Notes: generated by a model not told the origin, from the letters alone. A stretch of 64,000 nt of DNA from [Phialemoniopsis] sp. UDSM-2020 (GCA_018873225.1 JAEILZ010000002.1:2542001-2606000); one strand, 5' to 3'. Positions 1 to 11,599 are shown, counted from the stretch's first letter. Numbers and translations: made by a program.

Positions 1-739
1 TGGTGGCGGGCCTACAGGCACCACCCCCAGTTATTATTGCAAGTGGGTGGCGCGTTCTCGAGCTGTGTTTCTACAGTCATTCCCACGTAATAATACATCA
101 TTTCACTGGCGACCGCCAGCGGAGCGTCTTCCGGTCCTGATCGTCGCCCATGTCGCCTCGTGATTAGTATTTATCTTCCGAATGCCCCTGAAGTAGATTT
201 ACTTCTATTCCTTTGAAGACTGATGTCTATCTCTTTGGAAGGAGGTCGTCAAATTGATTCTTTCCCGACTTCTTGATCTTTTGACAATCCCAGGGAACAG
301 AGCGTACACCAGGGTTTCCCACACTAGCGTGCACGGACCACATGAAGCAGCTCTGGCAGCTGGCAGTTCACCGAAGAACCCCTCCAGAACTGTCGCCACT
401 CATCGCCACCCCATCTTAGGTCCGCATTTCCGCGACGCAGCGGATTGTCTCGAATACCGAATCCCTCGATAATTCTGATAAAATCCCTACCTTACCTATC
501 AAGACGAGTTTCCCTTTTACTTTACTGTCACGTGGTGTTCACATCTGGTGGTACCGTTGCGTGGAGGGAGGGGGCATGGTAGGCCCGCTCTTTAGGTGAT
601 GCAATAGCCGGCACCGACGCCACGGCCGCTGTCAAAACACACACGAGCGACACTTGTCGAACTAGAGTCTAGCCGCAAACCGTTCAGCGGAAACAACCTT
701 GGAAGGAAAAGAAGAAGAGACCGGGGCTGTGTTGCAAAC
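1..739. other. Non-coding, upstream of the first regulator
   Basis: Only short overlapping open frames on both strands, none with a recognisable domain. The part next to 740 is the likely promoter and 5' leader of the zinc-cluster gene. No repeat, tRNA or clear TATA box was seen. Confidence 0.6.
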
Positions 740-3700
740 ATGTCCTTTCACAAGCGACAACCGCCGCCGACAGATAAGGTGGCCAGGTACGCGCCGATCC
801 TCCCAGCGCCTCCACGCCCCGACGTCCACAGCGGCGGTAGCGCAAATCTTGTCCCCGCCGAGACGGAGGGCCAGTCTGCCGGGACGGCCAACACCGACGC
901 GACTACGGATGCGGATCGACCGGCCCGCAAGATCAAACGCTCAGTGGGCCGCACGGCCTGTGTCGCCTGCAGGTCCAAGAAGTCAGCGGTCTGTACTGAC
1001 CCGTCCTTTCACCTCAACCATGCTACTATCCTCGTTGCCCTTGGTCAATGCCCAGGTAGTTGATTGTGTCTCGCAGGACAATTGTCCCCGTTGATTTAAT
1101 GTCTTCTGGCTCCAGATACCACACCTGCTAGGGTATGTCTGGATAGGTGGTTCGCAACCAAGCAGCCCTGCCATGGGAGTGACGCCCCGGCTTGCAGGGC
1201 TGCATGTTGATGCTTGCTGCTGTTGTCAGCTACCCCATTTAATAAGCTCAGATGTTCGTGCATAGGCCGCGTCGGGATCTAAGAGCAGGGTGGCCAAGTG
1301 GTCTCCGCTTCTTTTATTTGCAAAGGGGTAATGGTTGGTTCCATGCCCGGAGGAAAGCCTCCTAGGGCCGGCTGACTTTGGCCCCGGCCCGAGCCTGATG
1401 CAATGCTCTGTACTCACAGTCATTCCACCAACGGGCAGTCTAAGCACTGCGTTATTCAGTGTGTGTTTGGTACTTCAGTGTGGTCGGTATTGCTGGCAAG
1501 GGTGCTTGTGACCTAAGTATCTTTAACACGCACTATGCAGGCCGCATATGGGCTTCCCTGTTTGGGGAATCGCTCCTGGATTTGCTCTGCTGGGATTGGC
1601 TTCAGGGCACGCGCTCAAGTGAGAGTCAGAGCTTTGTCTCTTGTCCTGGCACCGTGTTCCACCCGTCCCCATCCCTCAAGTTTTGTCTCCTTGTGTCTCA
1701 TTGGTCAGTTGGCCTCGGCGTCCACGCCGAGTTGTTGATCAGGAGCGCCCGCTAACGCCCAAGTACCAACTCCAGTGCGACAGCAAACGGCCCAAATGTA
1801 CACCGTGTGTGAAGCGAAATATCAATTGCGTTTATACACTCCGTCTAAGAACCCTTCCCGAGGGAGACGTTGAGGAGATTGAAGCCCTGAGGCAAGAGAA
1901 CGGGGAGCTTCGAAGACGCCTGAAGGATGTGTCCCGAATTCTCCACCAGCTTGAAAAATCCGACAGCTCTCGCTCGCAGTCGCCGCTGAAGTCCCTAACC
2001 TCGCCTATTTCTGAAGAGCTTTTTGCGTCACCAGGCAGTGGCTCTTCTGCTTACCCACGCCCGGTAGTCGTCCAATATGGCACAACCAAGACGTTTCCGC
2101 AGCCGCCTCAAACTAGTCTTGAGTTTGAGCTCATGATACGCCATCCGATAGCTTACCCCTTCTTGCTTCCCGTCGACATCTCAAACCTTGAGCTCGAAAA
2201 CTTCTTGACGCGCCTCCGTGATCCACCACCCAGGAGCAGCCCCGATGACACAAGCCCAGAGTAAGTCCCGACCCCCCAGCTTTCAGAAGATTGGGAAAGT
2301 CCTTCCGCAGATCATCGTGTCGTTATCATTCAGGACTGATGTAGTGTCACTCATATTAGGAATGTTCAGGTTCAGGTCTTTGACGAAGACTCTGCAAGTC
2401 TAACGGACCCAGAGCTCAGTCAAAATCTGGTCGAAGAGCCGGCTCGGTCAAAGGAACAGATCAGACCCTCCCCTAGCCACAGGACGTCTTCAACCTATTG
2501 CGATAGCCGCCTCAACGATCTGAAGATTAGCCACTGGACCAAGATACCCATCCCAGACGACTTCGCCGCCCAGGCTATCTCGCTGTACCTGTTGACCGAT
2601 CACCCCATCATCGCTCTCTTCGACGCCAATCTCTTCCTCGACGATCTCGTGCATAAGCGGTTTCACTTTTGCTCTCCTTTGCTCGTCAACTCACTGCTCT
2701 GCTGGACATGCGTAAGCCTGAATTACTGTCGCCATGCTTTGCCAGAGTATTGCCAACTAAAATGCCCAATTACAGCAAGCTTTCAGCGCCATCAGGCCGG
2801 AGGCGGCAAGCCTGAGCCTTCTACTTTACGAGGAGTCGACGAGACTCTACGAGGAGGAAAAGCAGCGCAATCCCCTTGAGCGACAGCCCCTGACGACAAT
2901 CACCGCCACGCAAATCCTGAGCCTCGCGTGCATGTGCTACGGAAAGGAGAAGGAAGGGATGGACTATCTCACCGATGGAGTCGTCATGGGCAAAGATATC
3001 GGTCTCTTCGATGTCGACCCTTCCGAGTCTGCAAGAAATTGGCTTGATGACCACATCGACTGGGTGAAAGCGGCGTCGCATGTTGCTTGGGGCACGTTCT
3101 GCTGGGTATCGTGAGTGTCTTCTCTCCTGTATTACACCTGCATGCACATCGAGCGGATTGGGTGGCCCTTCCCTGTTACAGACCCTCTTCCAGAATTCCT
3201 CCTTTAAGTTGAAAAGTAAAGAAAAGAGCCCGAGCAGAAGCTGACGTCGCAATTTCCTCCAGGTGCCGATGCCTCAGTTTCCAATCAGGCTTGATCACGC
3301 AGCCGCCTACCCTTCCGATTCCCGGCACAGTGATCATTCGCGATTCCAACGGACAACCCGAACCCTTTGACCTTCCGCCCTACATGGGAAAGTCCTTTAC
3401 GCATCTGTGCCGGTTCTGGCCTATCGTGAACGAAATGGTCTGGAAATACTACGACGAAGCGGAGATGGCCGCCTCGGCCGACCGGGCTTCGATAGAGTTT
3501 GCAGAGAAGGCGTTCCTGAGATTGCTGGATTGGGCCAACTCTTTGCCTCTTGAAATGGTGCGGGGTCCTCAGGTACCGCATCATGCTATCATTGCCCAGT
3601 AAGTAACTTGGACATGCAGAGAGAGCACACGCTGTAAAGAGAAAGGTCTTCTGGCTAACGCTACCGGTCAACCCAGCATATACTTCCACGTCGCCGTCAC

Positions 3701-4355
3701 GGATCTCTTCCGACCCTTCCGGCACCAAGAACCACATCGCACGCTGCAAATCCAAAACTTCTCGGCCGAGAGTCGCACCCCCGAAAACGTCTTCGAAGCC
3801 TCGGTGAACCAGCTCAAGCACCTCGTCCTCGTCTACCGGACGCGCTTCCCCTCGGCGTCGTATACCATCCTGTGGCAGTACTGCCTACTATACGTCGCCA
3901 ACGCCACGCTGCAGATCAAGGAGGACCAGCGCAAGGAAGAAGGGCAACATGACAGCAGCGAGGAGCAGGCCAGGCTGGACAAGCAGAAGGATTCGGACTG
4001 GTGGTTCTGGTTCTTCCTCTGCATCGCGGGGTACCAGAAGCTCTTCCCGTCGTTCCGCGTCGTCGAGAGCATCGTGCAGGGGCTGCTGACCATGGCCATC
4101 TCCAAGGGGGCGCTGACGGCCGCCGAGGGCCGCACGATGATGGAGAGGCTGCACGCGGGCGGCAACCACGCGCAGTTCAAGCACGCCGTCAAGGGCACGT
4201 TCATGGTGGACCTCGGCATGGCGGCGACGGACCCGCTGGCCGCGTGCGTCGACAGCCTGTCGGATAAGTTTGACGAGCTCATGCTCTACGACGAGTTCAT
4301 GGCCAAGGAGGCGATGGAGCTCGTGGAGCCGACGTCGCCCGAGACATTGAACTGA
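740..4355 (+). CDS. Zn2Cys6 transcription factor with fungal-specific regulatory domain
   Basis: Six exons fit: 740-988, 1776-2260, 2360-2711, 2776-3110, 3263-3598 and 3677-4355, giving about 811 aa. Exon 1 ends inside the zinc cluster and exon 2 completes it; the join gives an exact C-x2-C-x6-C-x6-C-x2-C-x6-C cluster (CVACRSKKSA joined to CDSKRPKC, then CTPC and C). A coiled coil rich in Glu, Leu and Arg follows the cluster, as in DNA-binding dimers. Residues about 240-480 match the fungal transcription factor middle homology region (DHPIIALFDANLFLDDL; later CMCYGKEKEGMDYLTDG). It resembles the NirA-like class only loosely, so the target pathway is unknown. The first intron is 787 nt, far longer than the other four (64-152 nt). 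The zinc-cluster junction is secure; the intron-1 donor GTCTGT is weak but is the only one giving the perfect cluster. Confidence 0.88.
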
Positions 4356-4963
4356 GAATCGTTCGTGTTGGATGGTTGCACAATGCTGTCGAGAGATTGT
4401 TTTCGGGTTCGGCTCCTGTACCCCCACGAAGTAACAGGAAATGCAGATGGAACACGAAGTTACGCGTCATGAGATTTGGATATCTTTTTTTTTTTAACAC
4501 GGTCGGTCTTTTACCGATGTTAATTTTCTCGTCTCTCGCTACAATGGATCGGGTTTGGGTCTTTGCGATCCGGATGTTAGGAGTTTTCGAGGTATACAAA
4601 ATCCAGGTGCTAGAATATACATCTCCTTAGAAAGGTTATCTCGAATGAGAACGACTCAACAGCTACCTTTTCAGCTTCGCTTGATCGCTGCTAGCTAGTG
4701 TATTTAGTAGAAGCGACCAAGCTGTGGTGCACCGGCGCCAAATGGGGCTGTGCGGAGGAGCTGAACGTTGGACAACCGCGGCGTGACTCAAGCTTTAGAA
4801 TAAGGCAGACTACTGACGATGATCTGATCGCTGAATAGCTTTGGGTAGGTCGCGTCCATATATGAGACCTTCAAACATGTATCTTCGAGCGGCGAACAAA
4901 ACTTTCCGAAGCATTATTCTCATCTATGAGACAGCAAATTGAACTAGAACCTACAGAAGCAAG
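4356..4963. other. Intergenic, between regulator and DUF4291 gene
   Basis: Holds the 3' region of the upstream regulator, including a T-run around 4484-4495, and the promoter of the DUF4291 gene. No gene-like frame was seen. Confidence 0.5.
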
Positions 4964-5734
4964 ATGACCACGCAACCACAGCCCGCCAAGGCCACGGCGG
5001 CACAGCAGCAGCAGCCCCAGTTCCGGCAGATACGCGCACACCAGGACGCCGACACCGTCACCGTCTACCAGGCGTACAGCCGCGCCATCGCCGAGCCCGC
5101 CGTCGCGGCGCAGAAGCTACACGCGTCGGAGCGGTTCCGGCACACGCGCATGACGTGGATCAAGCCGAGCTGGGCGTGGATGCTCTACCGCGCCGGCTAC
5201 TCGTACAAGGACCCCGGGCAGGAGCGCATCCTGGCGCTGCGGATGAAAAAGGAGCACTTTGTCAAGGTGCTTGAGATGGGGGTCCTCACGACGCATGGCA
5301 GCCCTCCGCCGGCGAGGGAGGGTAAGAGCGACGAGCAGGGCGCGGAGGATACTGCTGAAGCAGAGGAAGAGGAGAAGGTCGAGGGGAGAATTGCAGAGAG
5401 TGAGGTCGGGAAGAAGCGCAGGAAACATCGCGACGCGGACAAGGCCAAGTCGGCTGACGTCAAGATCCAATGGGATCCAGAGCGGACGGTGCGGTTGGAG
5501 AGGCTGGAGTATAGGAGCATACAGATCGGGATACCGGCGGCGGTCAGCCCGCGGTGGACTGAGGAATGGATTCTAAGCATCGAGGACGTCACGGACAAGG
5601 CAAGGGAGCTGAAGGGGGTGCTGGATGAGGAGCCTGGGGTGACAGACGCTGAACTATGCGAGAGGGGTCTGGTTCCCGAGGAGACGCCGTTTGAGGTGTC
5701 TGATGAGCTTCAAAAATCACTGAGGATGATATAG
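4964..5734 (+). CDS. DUF4291 family protein
   Basis: Single-exon 256-aa protein. After a Gln/Ala-rich leader, residues about 22-105 carry the DUF4291 signature: IRAHQD, VTVYQAYSRAIA, then TRMTWIKPSWAWMLYR and RILALRM. The second half of the domain resumes near residue 170 (IQWDPERTVRLERLEYRSIQIGI) and runs on through AVSPRWTEEWILSIEDVT. Between them lies a charged low-complexity insert of about 55 residues rich in Glu and Lys, which looks like a lineage-specific loop. The biochemical role of DUF4291 proteins is not established; they occur in bacteria and fungi as small cytosolic proteins. The gene is convergent with the glycosidase-like gene, with only 65 bp between stop codons. Confidence 0.85.
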   Translation: MTTQPQPAKATAAQQQQPQFRQIRAHQDADTVTVYQAYSRAIAEPAVAAQKLHASERFRHTRMTWIKPSWAWMLYRAGYSYKDPGQERILALRMKKEHFVKVLEMGVLTTHGSPPPAREGKSDEQGAEDTAEAEEEEKVEGRIAESEVGKKRRKHRDADKAKSADVKIQWDPERTVRLERLEYRSIQIGIPAAVSPRWTEEWILSIEDVTDKARELKGVLDEEPGVTDAELCERGLVPEETPFEVSDELQKSLRMI

Positions 5735-5799
5735 AGCAAGATAATCTCAAGTAGACTTGTCCAAGTGCTCAACATTGATTGAGATTATATTGTGCTACC

Positions 5800-8580
5800 T
5801 TACGTCTCCCATGTTACTGGCTGAGAGTGACCTGTGAAATCCCCGTCCTGGCTGGCAATACGGATCTGCACTGAACCCTTACCCGCTGCAGACAGGTCAA
5901 GAGGGGCGGAGAACGTGTAGTTCACACTTGTAGAAGAGGAAGTCCAGTCGGATGACCCTGACGCACTCCATTCGACCCAGCTCTTGACGGTGGTCCAGAA
6001 AGACCAAGACACTGTTGGCCGCCCGGCGTCTCCAGTGATGTTGAACGTTCGGAACGAGGGCCCCCGAGAGTCCATGTCGAGTGACGTCTCAATGGACAGG
6101 ACAGAGATGCCGTTGGGCGAGAACTCGACGTCCCAAGTATTGTCGCCTGTCTTGCTACCAGAACCCGCGAGCAAGTCAGATGAGCCCCATGTAGCGACCT
6201 TGAACGGAGTCAACGACCGAGGATCCAACGTCATAGTTGCCTTCTTCGCTGCATCCGCCTCGTTGATCATAATGATAAAGGTCTTCTTCTTGTCCGGCGA
6301 TCGGGCAGTGATGTAGTCGATCTCCGGATCGGATAAGGTGACCAAGCTGCGTGGCTGCCAAAGCTCCGCATCTTGTCCGTAGATCTTGCCCGGCGCGAAG
6401 CCGTACGGTACGTGGCTGCCGACCTTGGCGGTGATGAAGCCGTGAGGGAAGTCGATCTGTCCAGCCGACAGGAAGTGCGCACTCGAGATTAGGTAGTCGG
6501 TTACCCACCCGATGTGCCACCAGCCGTGCCACGGATACCTCGCGCCGCCGGCGTTGCCCTGATACCAGTAGTAGCTAGGAATACCACTGCGAGCATCAAC
6601 AAAGGCATCACGACCGCGAGCAGCGAGACGCGCGAGCTCCAGGAAGAACTTGTCCCCCGTCGCCTCGTGGATACGGATGAACGTGCCAGCATGGCTGCTG
6701 ATGAAGATGGGTCCGCGTTCCGTCGCAGTGCCCGTGAATCCCGCGTGCTCGTAGTTCAACGCCACTTGGCTGAGCTGCCAGTCCTGCAATTGCTCACTGC
6801 CGCGAGTCTTGATCGCGTCGCTGTTGACAGGATGATTGAAGATGTGCAGCGTGTAGAACTTGGCAGTCTCAACTGCAGCGTCGAGGTACGTCTTGTCCTG
6901 CGTCAGCTCGTACAGGTCTAGTAGGGCCTGCGCGGCGAAGATGGTGGCAAAATCCGGATACAGATAGGCATCGTCGCAGACGCCGAGCCAGCGGCCCGTG
7001 GCTAGGACGTGTTTGATGAACCACTGTGCGCCGGCCTCGGCTGCGTCAAGGTACTTTTGGTCCTTCAGGACTCGGTATGCCGTGATGAAGCCGTACCATG
7101 TTGCGCGGTTGTCGGTCAGCTGTGGGTATTTGACGGTCTTGGGGTCGGATCGGATGTATCCAATGTCAAAGCTGCCGTCAGTCTTTTGCCAGCTCAAGAG
7201 CTTCTCCGCAGCCTTAGTGAAGCGTGAGAATAGCAGATCATCGGTCGCATTGAACAGCAGAATGTTGCCAACATCAGACAGGGTGTAGAACACGGTGAAT
7301 AGGGGTGAAACGTAGTCAGGCTCATTGTGACCGATCCAGACAATCTCGCTCACGAAAGCTCCATTCTTGTAGTACTCTCCCAGAGCAGCGCCATCGAATG
7401 GGCCGTCACTTGTGTCTTGCTGGGCCAGCTTGAAGTTACGTGCATAGGGGAGCCTCTCTGCCAGCATCTGGGGGTCATTCGTGAGATTCTGCGTCATCCA
7501 CATGGCGGCCACGTCGGATAGCTTTCCCGACTCGGCTCCAAGGGTAAGATTCTGGAATGTCCACAGGTTCCATTTCGAGTCAGGGGTAACGACAAAGTCG
7601 TGGATTCGATTGAGCCTCTCCCTCAGAGACAGCGTGTTCTTTGCACACTTGGCATACTCGGAGAGCGGATAGACCTCGTCATGGACGAACTTGTTGACCT
7701 CGTACCAGGTGTTGGGCTCGTCGGCCACAAGGTAGAGGAAGGTGGCGCTGACGCTGCTTCCAGCTTTCATCTGGGAGTGTGCCTTTCCGATGACTGGGTA
7801 GTATGCTGTGGGTGAAAGGGTGCCATTGCGGCTTCTCAAACTCATTCCGACGTTCCATTGCTGCTGTCCAGATATGTCGCTGGCAGGATAGGGATCTCGG
7901 GCCAATGACGGATGTGGCATGACGGCAAAGTTCAGCTTTGACTTGCTATCAGACAGGATTGAGACAAGACTTGTTGTGGCAGCCTCGACAGAGACCAGAG
8001 GCTCCAGCGGAACACCTTGAACATATGTGTACGCCAGGGCGTGGTTCGACTCGACCTGGTTGGACGACCAGAAACCGGGCACGACACCCCAGCCAAGGGC
8101 ATCGTCTGCGACATCGACCACTCGTGGGCTGACAATGGAGTACCAGCCGTCGGTGTTCGGTACCCAAGTCGTGTTGACAGAGATGACGTCCCATGAGCGA
8201 GAGGTGTCAATGCTCCAGCTAGCAGTAAACGTACCATCCTCGACGACGGTTGTGGTGGTCACCGTGCCGAGCTTGCACGACGACGTGATGTTGACAGGCG
8301 CGAACTCGGTATAATGGCCAGCTTGGCCGTTTTGGATGGATGTAGTGCTCTGAGCAGCCGTGGTGTGGTTCGCCACGACAGCGTAGTGGTTCTCAGCAAG
8401 AGATGAGGCATCCTGCCAGACGCCACTACTGCTTCGTGTCTGAATCTGAGTAGACCACCCATCTGCGACTTCTGTCCATCTTACTTTCAGAGTCCTCCCA
8501 GCAATCACCGCGGTCTTCGGTTTCACCGAAGCCGCCGTGACAAGCCGGAAGAGGCAGAGAGCAACGATCGAATAGAGCAT
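5800..8580 (-). CDS. Secreted six-hairpin glycosidase-like protein
   Basis: Uninterrupted 926-aa frame. I chose the ATG at 8578-8580 because it opens directly into a signal peptide (MLYSIVALCLFRLVTAAS); the frame is open 15 codons further upstream but that would bury the signal. An N-terminal beta-rich region (to about residue 300) precedes an alpha-toroid-like region (about 310-700) with repeated Tyr/Leu/Ala helices, such as YLDAAEAGAQWFIKHV and YLDAAVETAKFYTLHIF, and a Trp-rich segment (YPWHGWWHIGWVTDYL). This is the pattern of six-hairpin glycosidases. A C-terminal beta-sandwich-like tail follows. Several N-x-S/T sites support secretion. Substrate cannot be told from sequence; I could not identify the catalytic acids. 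It is probably an extracellular polysaccharide-degrading enzyme. Confidence 0.75.
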   Translation of the reverse strand: MLYSIVALCLFRLVTAASVKPKTAVIAGRTLKVRWTEVADGWSTQIQTRSSSGVWQDASSLAENHYAVVANHTTAAQSTTSIQNGQAGHYTEFAPVNITSSCKLGTVTTTTVVEDGTFTASWSIDTSRSWDVISVNTTWVPNTDGWYSIVSPRVVDVADDALGWGVVPGFWSSNQVESNHALAYTYVQGVPLEPLVSVEAATTSLVSILSDSKSKLNFAVMPHPSLARDPYPASDISGQQQWNVGMSLRSRNGTLSPTAYYPVIGKAHSQMKAGSSVSATFLYLVADEPNTWYEVNKFVHDEVYPLSEYAKCAKNTLSLRERLNRIHDFVVTPDSKWNLWTFQNLTLGAESGKLSDVAAMWMTQNLTNDPQMLAERLPYARNFKLAQQDTSDGPFDGAALGEYYKNGAFVSEIVWIGHNEPDYVSPLFTVFYTLSDVGNILLFNATDDLLFSRFTKAAEKLLSWQKTDGSFDIGYIRSDPKTVKYPQLTDNRATWYGFITAYRVLKDQKYLDAAEAGAQWFIKHVLATGRWLGVCDDAYLYPDFATIFAAQALLDLYELTQDKTYLDAAVETAKFYTLHIFNHPVNSDAIKTRGSEQLQDWQLSQVALNYEHAGFTGTATERGPIFISSHAGTFIRIHEATGDKFFLELARLAARGRDAFVDARSGIPSYYWYQGNAGGARYPWHGWWHIGWVTDYLISSAHFLSAGQIDFPHGFITAKVGSHVPYGFAPGKIYGQDAELWQPRSLVTLSDPEIDYITARSPDKKKTFIIMINEADAAKKATMTLDPRSLTPFKVATWGSSDLLAGSGSKTGDNTWDVEFSPNGISVLSIETSLDMDSRGPSFRTFNITGDAGRPTVSWSFWTTVKSWVEWSASGSSDWTSSSTSVNYTFSAPLDLSAAGKGSVQIRIASQDGDFTGHSQPVTWET

Positions 8581-9504
8581 GGTGAATCTGATGCCGGGTT
8601 CCGATACAGCCGTTCTGAAATCCACGAGAAACGCTAAAGCCCACGGAGTAGTCTTGACTTCTTATACCACTCCTTCCGCGCCCAAAGCGCCGGGTTCATG
8701 ATCCCCGCCTTTCACCCACCTTACCCCAATTCAACCTGGCTTCTAGCGAGTGGAAATGAGCTGTGGGGGCAGCTACCTAAGGGACCGAGACGCGAGCCGT
8801 TGCCTCCGGTCCGCTCGAACCTGAAAACCCCTCAGCGACTGGGGGTAGTGCTTGATCATTTGATTTTACGAACATCTTTCCTCCCATGGCTGCATTAGCA
8901 GCTTCACTAGAGACTGTTCCGGGGTCCGACAATAGAACGGTTCCAACGTGGTGCCCAGGTTCCCCCACACGGAACGGCCGTCAAGGGTGCCAAGTTCGCC
9001 CCGCATCTACACCCCATGAGTCCCAGGGCGGCGGTTCCGCTCGGCATCCTTGTCAACTTCGCTCTGGAAACGGATCACGTACACGAGACAATGAGATTAG
9101 GGTCTCAATAAACCCCTCCTAGTGCCTCTCGGACGGCAAGCAAGTTGCCGAAAGTCGATTTGGAAGTTGTACCTTAGACAGGTGGCACGGGCGATATACG
9201 TGCATTCTGGGGATCGAGCGTCGAAGTTAGATAGTGGGATAACCCTTGCGACAAACAAAGTGAAACGATCAGATATCAGTCTTGAAGAATGAGCAGCGTA
9301 AAATTCTTTGATAATATACAGGAAGGTTGTGAGTTTTAGTCTACAGTCTAATATGTCAATTACCCGGGGTCAATCTTTAGTTTCTCGCCCAAGCAGCCCT
9401 CAAACTCCAAGTGTTAGTGCTATACAATCCGATCTAAGAGTATTTGCAACGGTGTGGTGATGCGACTGTCCTTGGACCACCGATGATTCCCGATCGATGA
9501 TAGG
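8581..9504. other. Intergenic, glycosidase promoter and transporter 3' region
   Basis: About 0.9 kb upstream of the glycosidase-like gene and downstream of the transporter stop. Open frames here are short and lack domains. No repeat was recognised. Confidence 0.5.
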
Positions 9505-11021
9505 TTAAAAGTTTGCCAAGAGTCTCTTGCTGTGCGTGAGTCTGGCAAGAGTCGTTGAGATTGCACCAACAACTAATGTTGCACCTGTGAACATAGACAG
9601 AGCCAGGTACCCGTAAACACCAACTAGTTGACCGCCAATTGGCGATCCAACCAGGGAGCTACACATGTTAGAGACGCTGAAATCTCGGACAGGGAATGCC
9701 GCACTTACGTTATCGCCATTGAGCCCATTAGCAACCCCATAGCTGTGCCTTGAGTTTCGTGGGATGCGATCTTTCCCACACATGCACCTTGAAGGCTCAT
9801 AATAGCCTACTAACACATTAGCAATTTGCCCAACGCATTCGAGAATTGACGGGATATCAAACATACGCCCGACGTGAACCCGTAGGCTAGTGACCAGACG
9901 ACAAGACCGCCTAGATTTGTGATCGCCGTCCAGCAGAAGCCGATGATGCCCGAGGTGGAGAGAGCCAGAATCAGGATGTTGTAATGTCCATATGTGTCAG
10001 CCAAGTGTCCCGGGACGACTCTGCCAAAGAAAGAAGCTGCGTTGATGGCCGAGATCATGGCAAACGAGATGTTACTTGGTTGCCCTAGCTTGGTCGCATA
10101 GGATGACACGTAGAAGAATGGAGCAAACATTCCCAGATAACCAATCGCAAGTCCAACGCTCAAGTAAATGAACGTTTGACTCTTCAGTATTGCGAGTGCG
10201 CCAGACTTGGGCTGTTTCCTGGGCTCTGTCGAGGTCTCTGGGACTACAGCTTCAGTGGCAGGCCCCTTCGCCTCCTCGGCATCGGACGAGGTCGAACTTG
10301 GCACTGGCACCGGGCGAGGTGCCTCGAGAACAGTGAGACAGGCGACGAGCAGCAGAGGTAGCATAATGAATCCAAGAATGCGAATGGTCCACCCGAAGCT
10401 GACGTGATGATAGTTCAGCAAGCGATCCAATATGATCGGCCATATGATACCACCAAGCGAAGAGCCGCCAATGACCAGACCGAAGGCAAGGCCTCTGCGG
10501 TGCGGCAAATGCCGAGAGACAACCCCAATAGGAGGCCAGGTTATGAAAGGCATGCTGACGCCCAGCAACAACGACTGTGCCAGGAAGAATTGGTAATACT
10601 GGGAGCACAGGGATGTCATAAAGATCGCCACGAGCTGGCCTAACGATCCAAGGACAAGTAGTTTCTTAAGCCAAAGTATCAGCTGGTATCCAGGACATCT
10701 GGGGTCAAAGTGAAGGTCACATACTGTAGGGCCAAGTTTATCGACGAGTATTCCCGCAACTGGGGCTAAGGCGTAGAGAAGAAAGATGGCGACGGACCCG
10801 ATCCAAGCAATGTCAGATTCTGACTTGTCGTGCAACTGGTTGGCTTTATACTAGAGATCTTTGTAAGTGGAATGTCTAGGAGATATGAGCTTGAAACCTG
10901 GAGGGAAACTTACATGATCTTGAAATACTCCCCATGCGTTGATATAACCCGTGGTGCAGAAAAATGCAAGGGAGGCCCCAAGTACTGCCAAGTATGGCCT
11001 GGAGTTGTAGGAGTGAGACAT
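9505..11021 (-). CDS. MFS transporter, monocarboxylate-porter type
   Basis: Four exons on the minus strand: 11021-10914, 10850-9867, 9806-9709 and 9658-9505, about 447 aa. The N-terminus (RPYLAVLGASLAFFCTTGYINAWGVFQ) is the first helix of fungal monocarboxylate-type porters, followed by S-x-S-x-IAWIGS and about twelve hydrophobic segments. A charged, Pro/Glu-rich central loop (about residues 195-235) separates the two six-helix halves. The ATG at 11019-11021 is the only ATG in frame before the first helix; the in-frame TTG further up is not a plausible start. The last intron uses an acceptor after a CTAAC branch site, giving 50 nt; the nearer AG would leave only 32 nt. It lies head-to-head with a zinc-cluster regulator, which suggests pathway-specific control. 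The substrate (a short organic acid or related anion) is inference from family. Confidence 0.87.
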
Positions 11022-11599
11022 GACAATGGCAATGAAGTTAATGCTGTAATGCAACGAGTGAGTAAAACTTGAGAGAGAGTGAGGAAATGGTAATGGTCAA
11101 AATAATCCATCTGTGTGTGTCACATCAACAAGCAAAAGCATTCTTTATACCAAAATCGAGCACTCAAACTCGATCAGTCATGGTGGTAAGTAACACACCC
11201 TTACGAAGTACTGATTAATATTATTTGAGTAGTGAGATAACCCTGTGTGGGTGTATAAGTATCTTCTGCATGGCTTAAGACTTAGGCCCGGAAATTAAAG
11301 AGACAGGATCCACAGACACTATTTAAAATCCGGATACTCCATGGGATCTGACACAGTATACTTTTACTTTCAGACTGTGAAGCTAGGCAACCCTATGGCG
11401 CGCCTAGCTTCACTGTCTCCAAGGAAATATATACTGTGTGGATCACCATGGAAGATCCGGATATTAGACAACCATCTACTGATCCTGAAACCCTCACACT
11501 CTGTTTCTTCTCATTTCGGATAATCCGCGTTGATTCCTTTCACTTGAGGCACAAGCCGTAATGTTCTGAGATTGGTAGCGGGCCAATACTGTCAGAACA
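11022..11599. promoter_or_regulatory. Shared divergent promoter, transporter and regulator
   Basis: 578 bp separate the start codons of the MFS transporter (minus) and the Zn2Cys6 regulator (plus). It contains the long palindrome at 11304-11487. CCGGAT/ATCCGG motifs sit symmetrically on both palindrome arms (near 11328-11335 and 11455-11462). These contain CGG triplets on both strands, the usual half-site of Zn2Cys6 proteins, so a role in regulator binding is possible but inferred. Confidence 0.6.
11304..11487. repeat. Long imperfect inverted repeat (foldback)
   Basis: Two arms of about 85 nt (11304-11388 and 11402-11487) are inverted copies separated by about 13 nt. The innermost part is exact (AGCTAGGC against GCCTAGCT). 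The next about 55 nt (TGTGAAG, ACACAGTATA, CCATGG, ATCCGGAT) align at roughly 80% with a few mismatches and one-base gaps. The outer about 20 nt are weaker but end in matching CAGGATC/GATCCTG. Such a structure could extrude as a hairpin. It could be a MITE-like foldback element or a regulatory dyad; no clear target-site duplication was seen. Confidence 0.85.

Noticed and set aside
9677..9708. 32-nt intron option in the MFS transporter
   Set aside because: Too short for a fungal spliceosomal intron; an acceptor 18 nt further gives 50 nt with a CTAAC branch site and a better family alignment.
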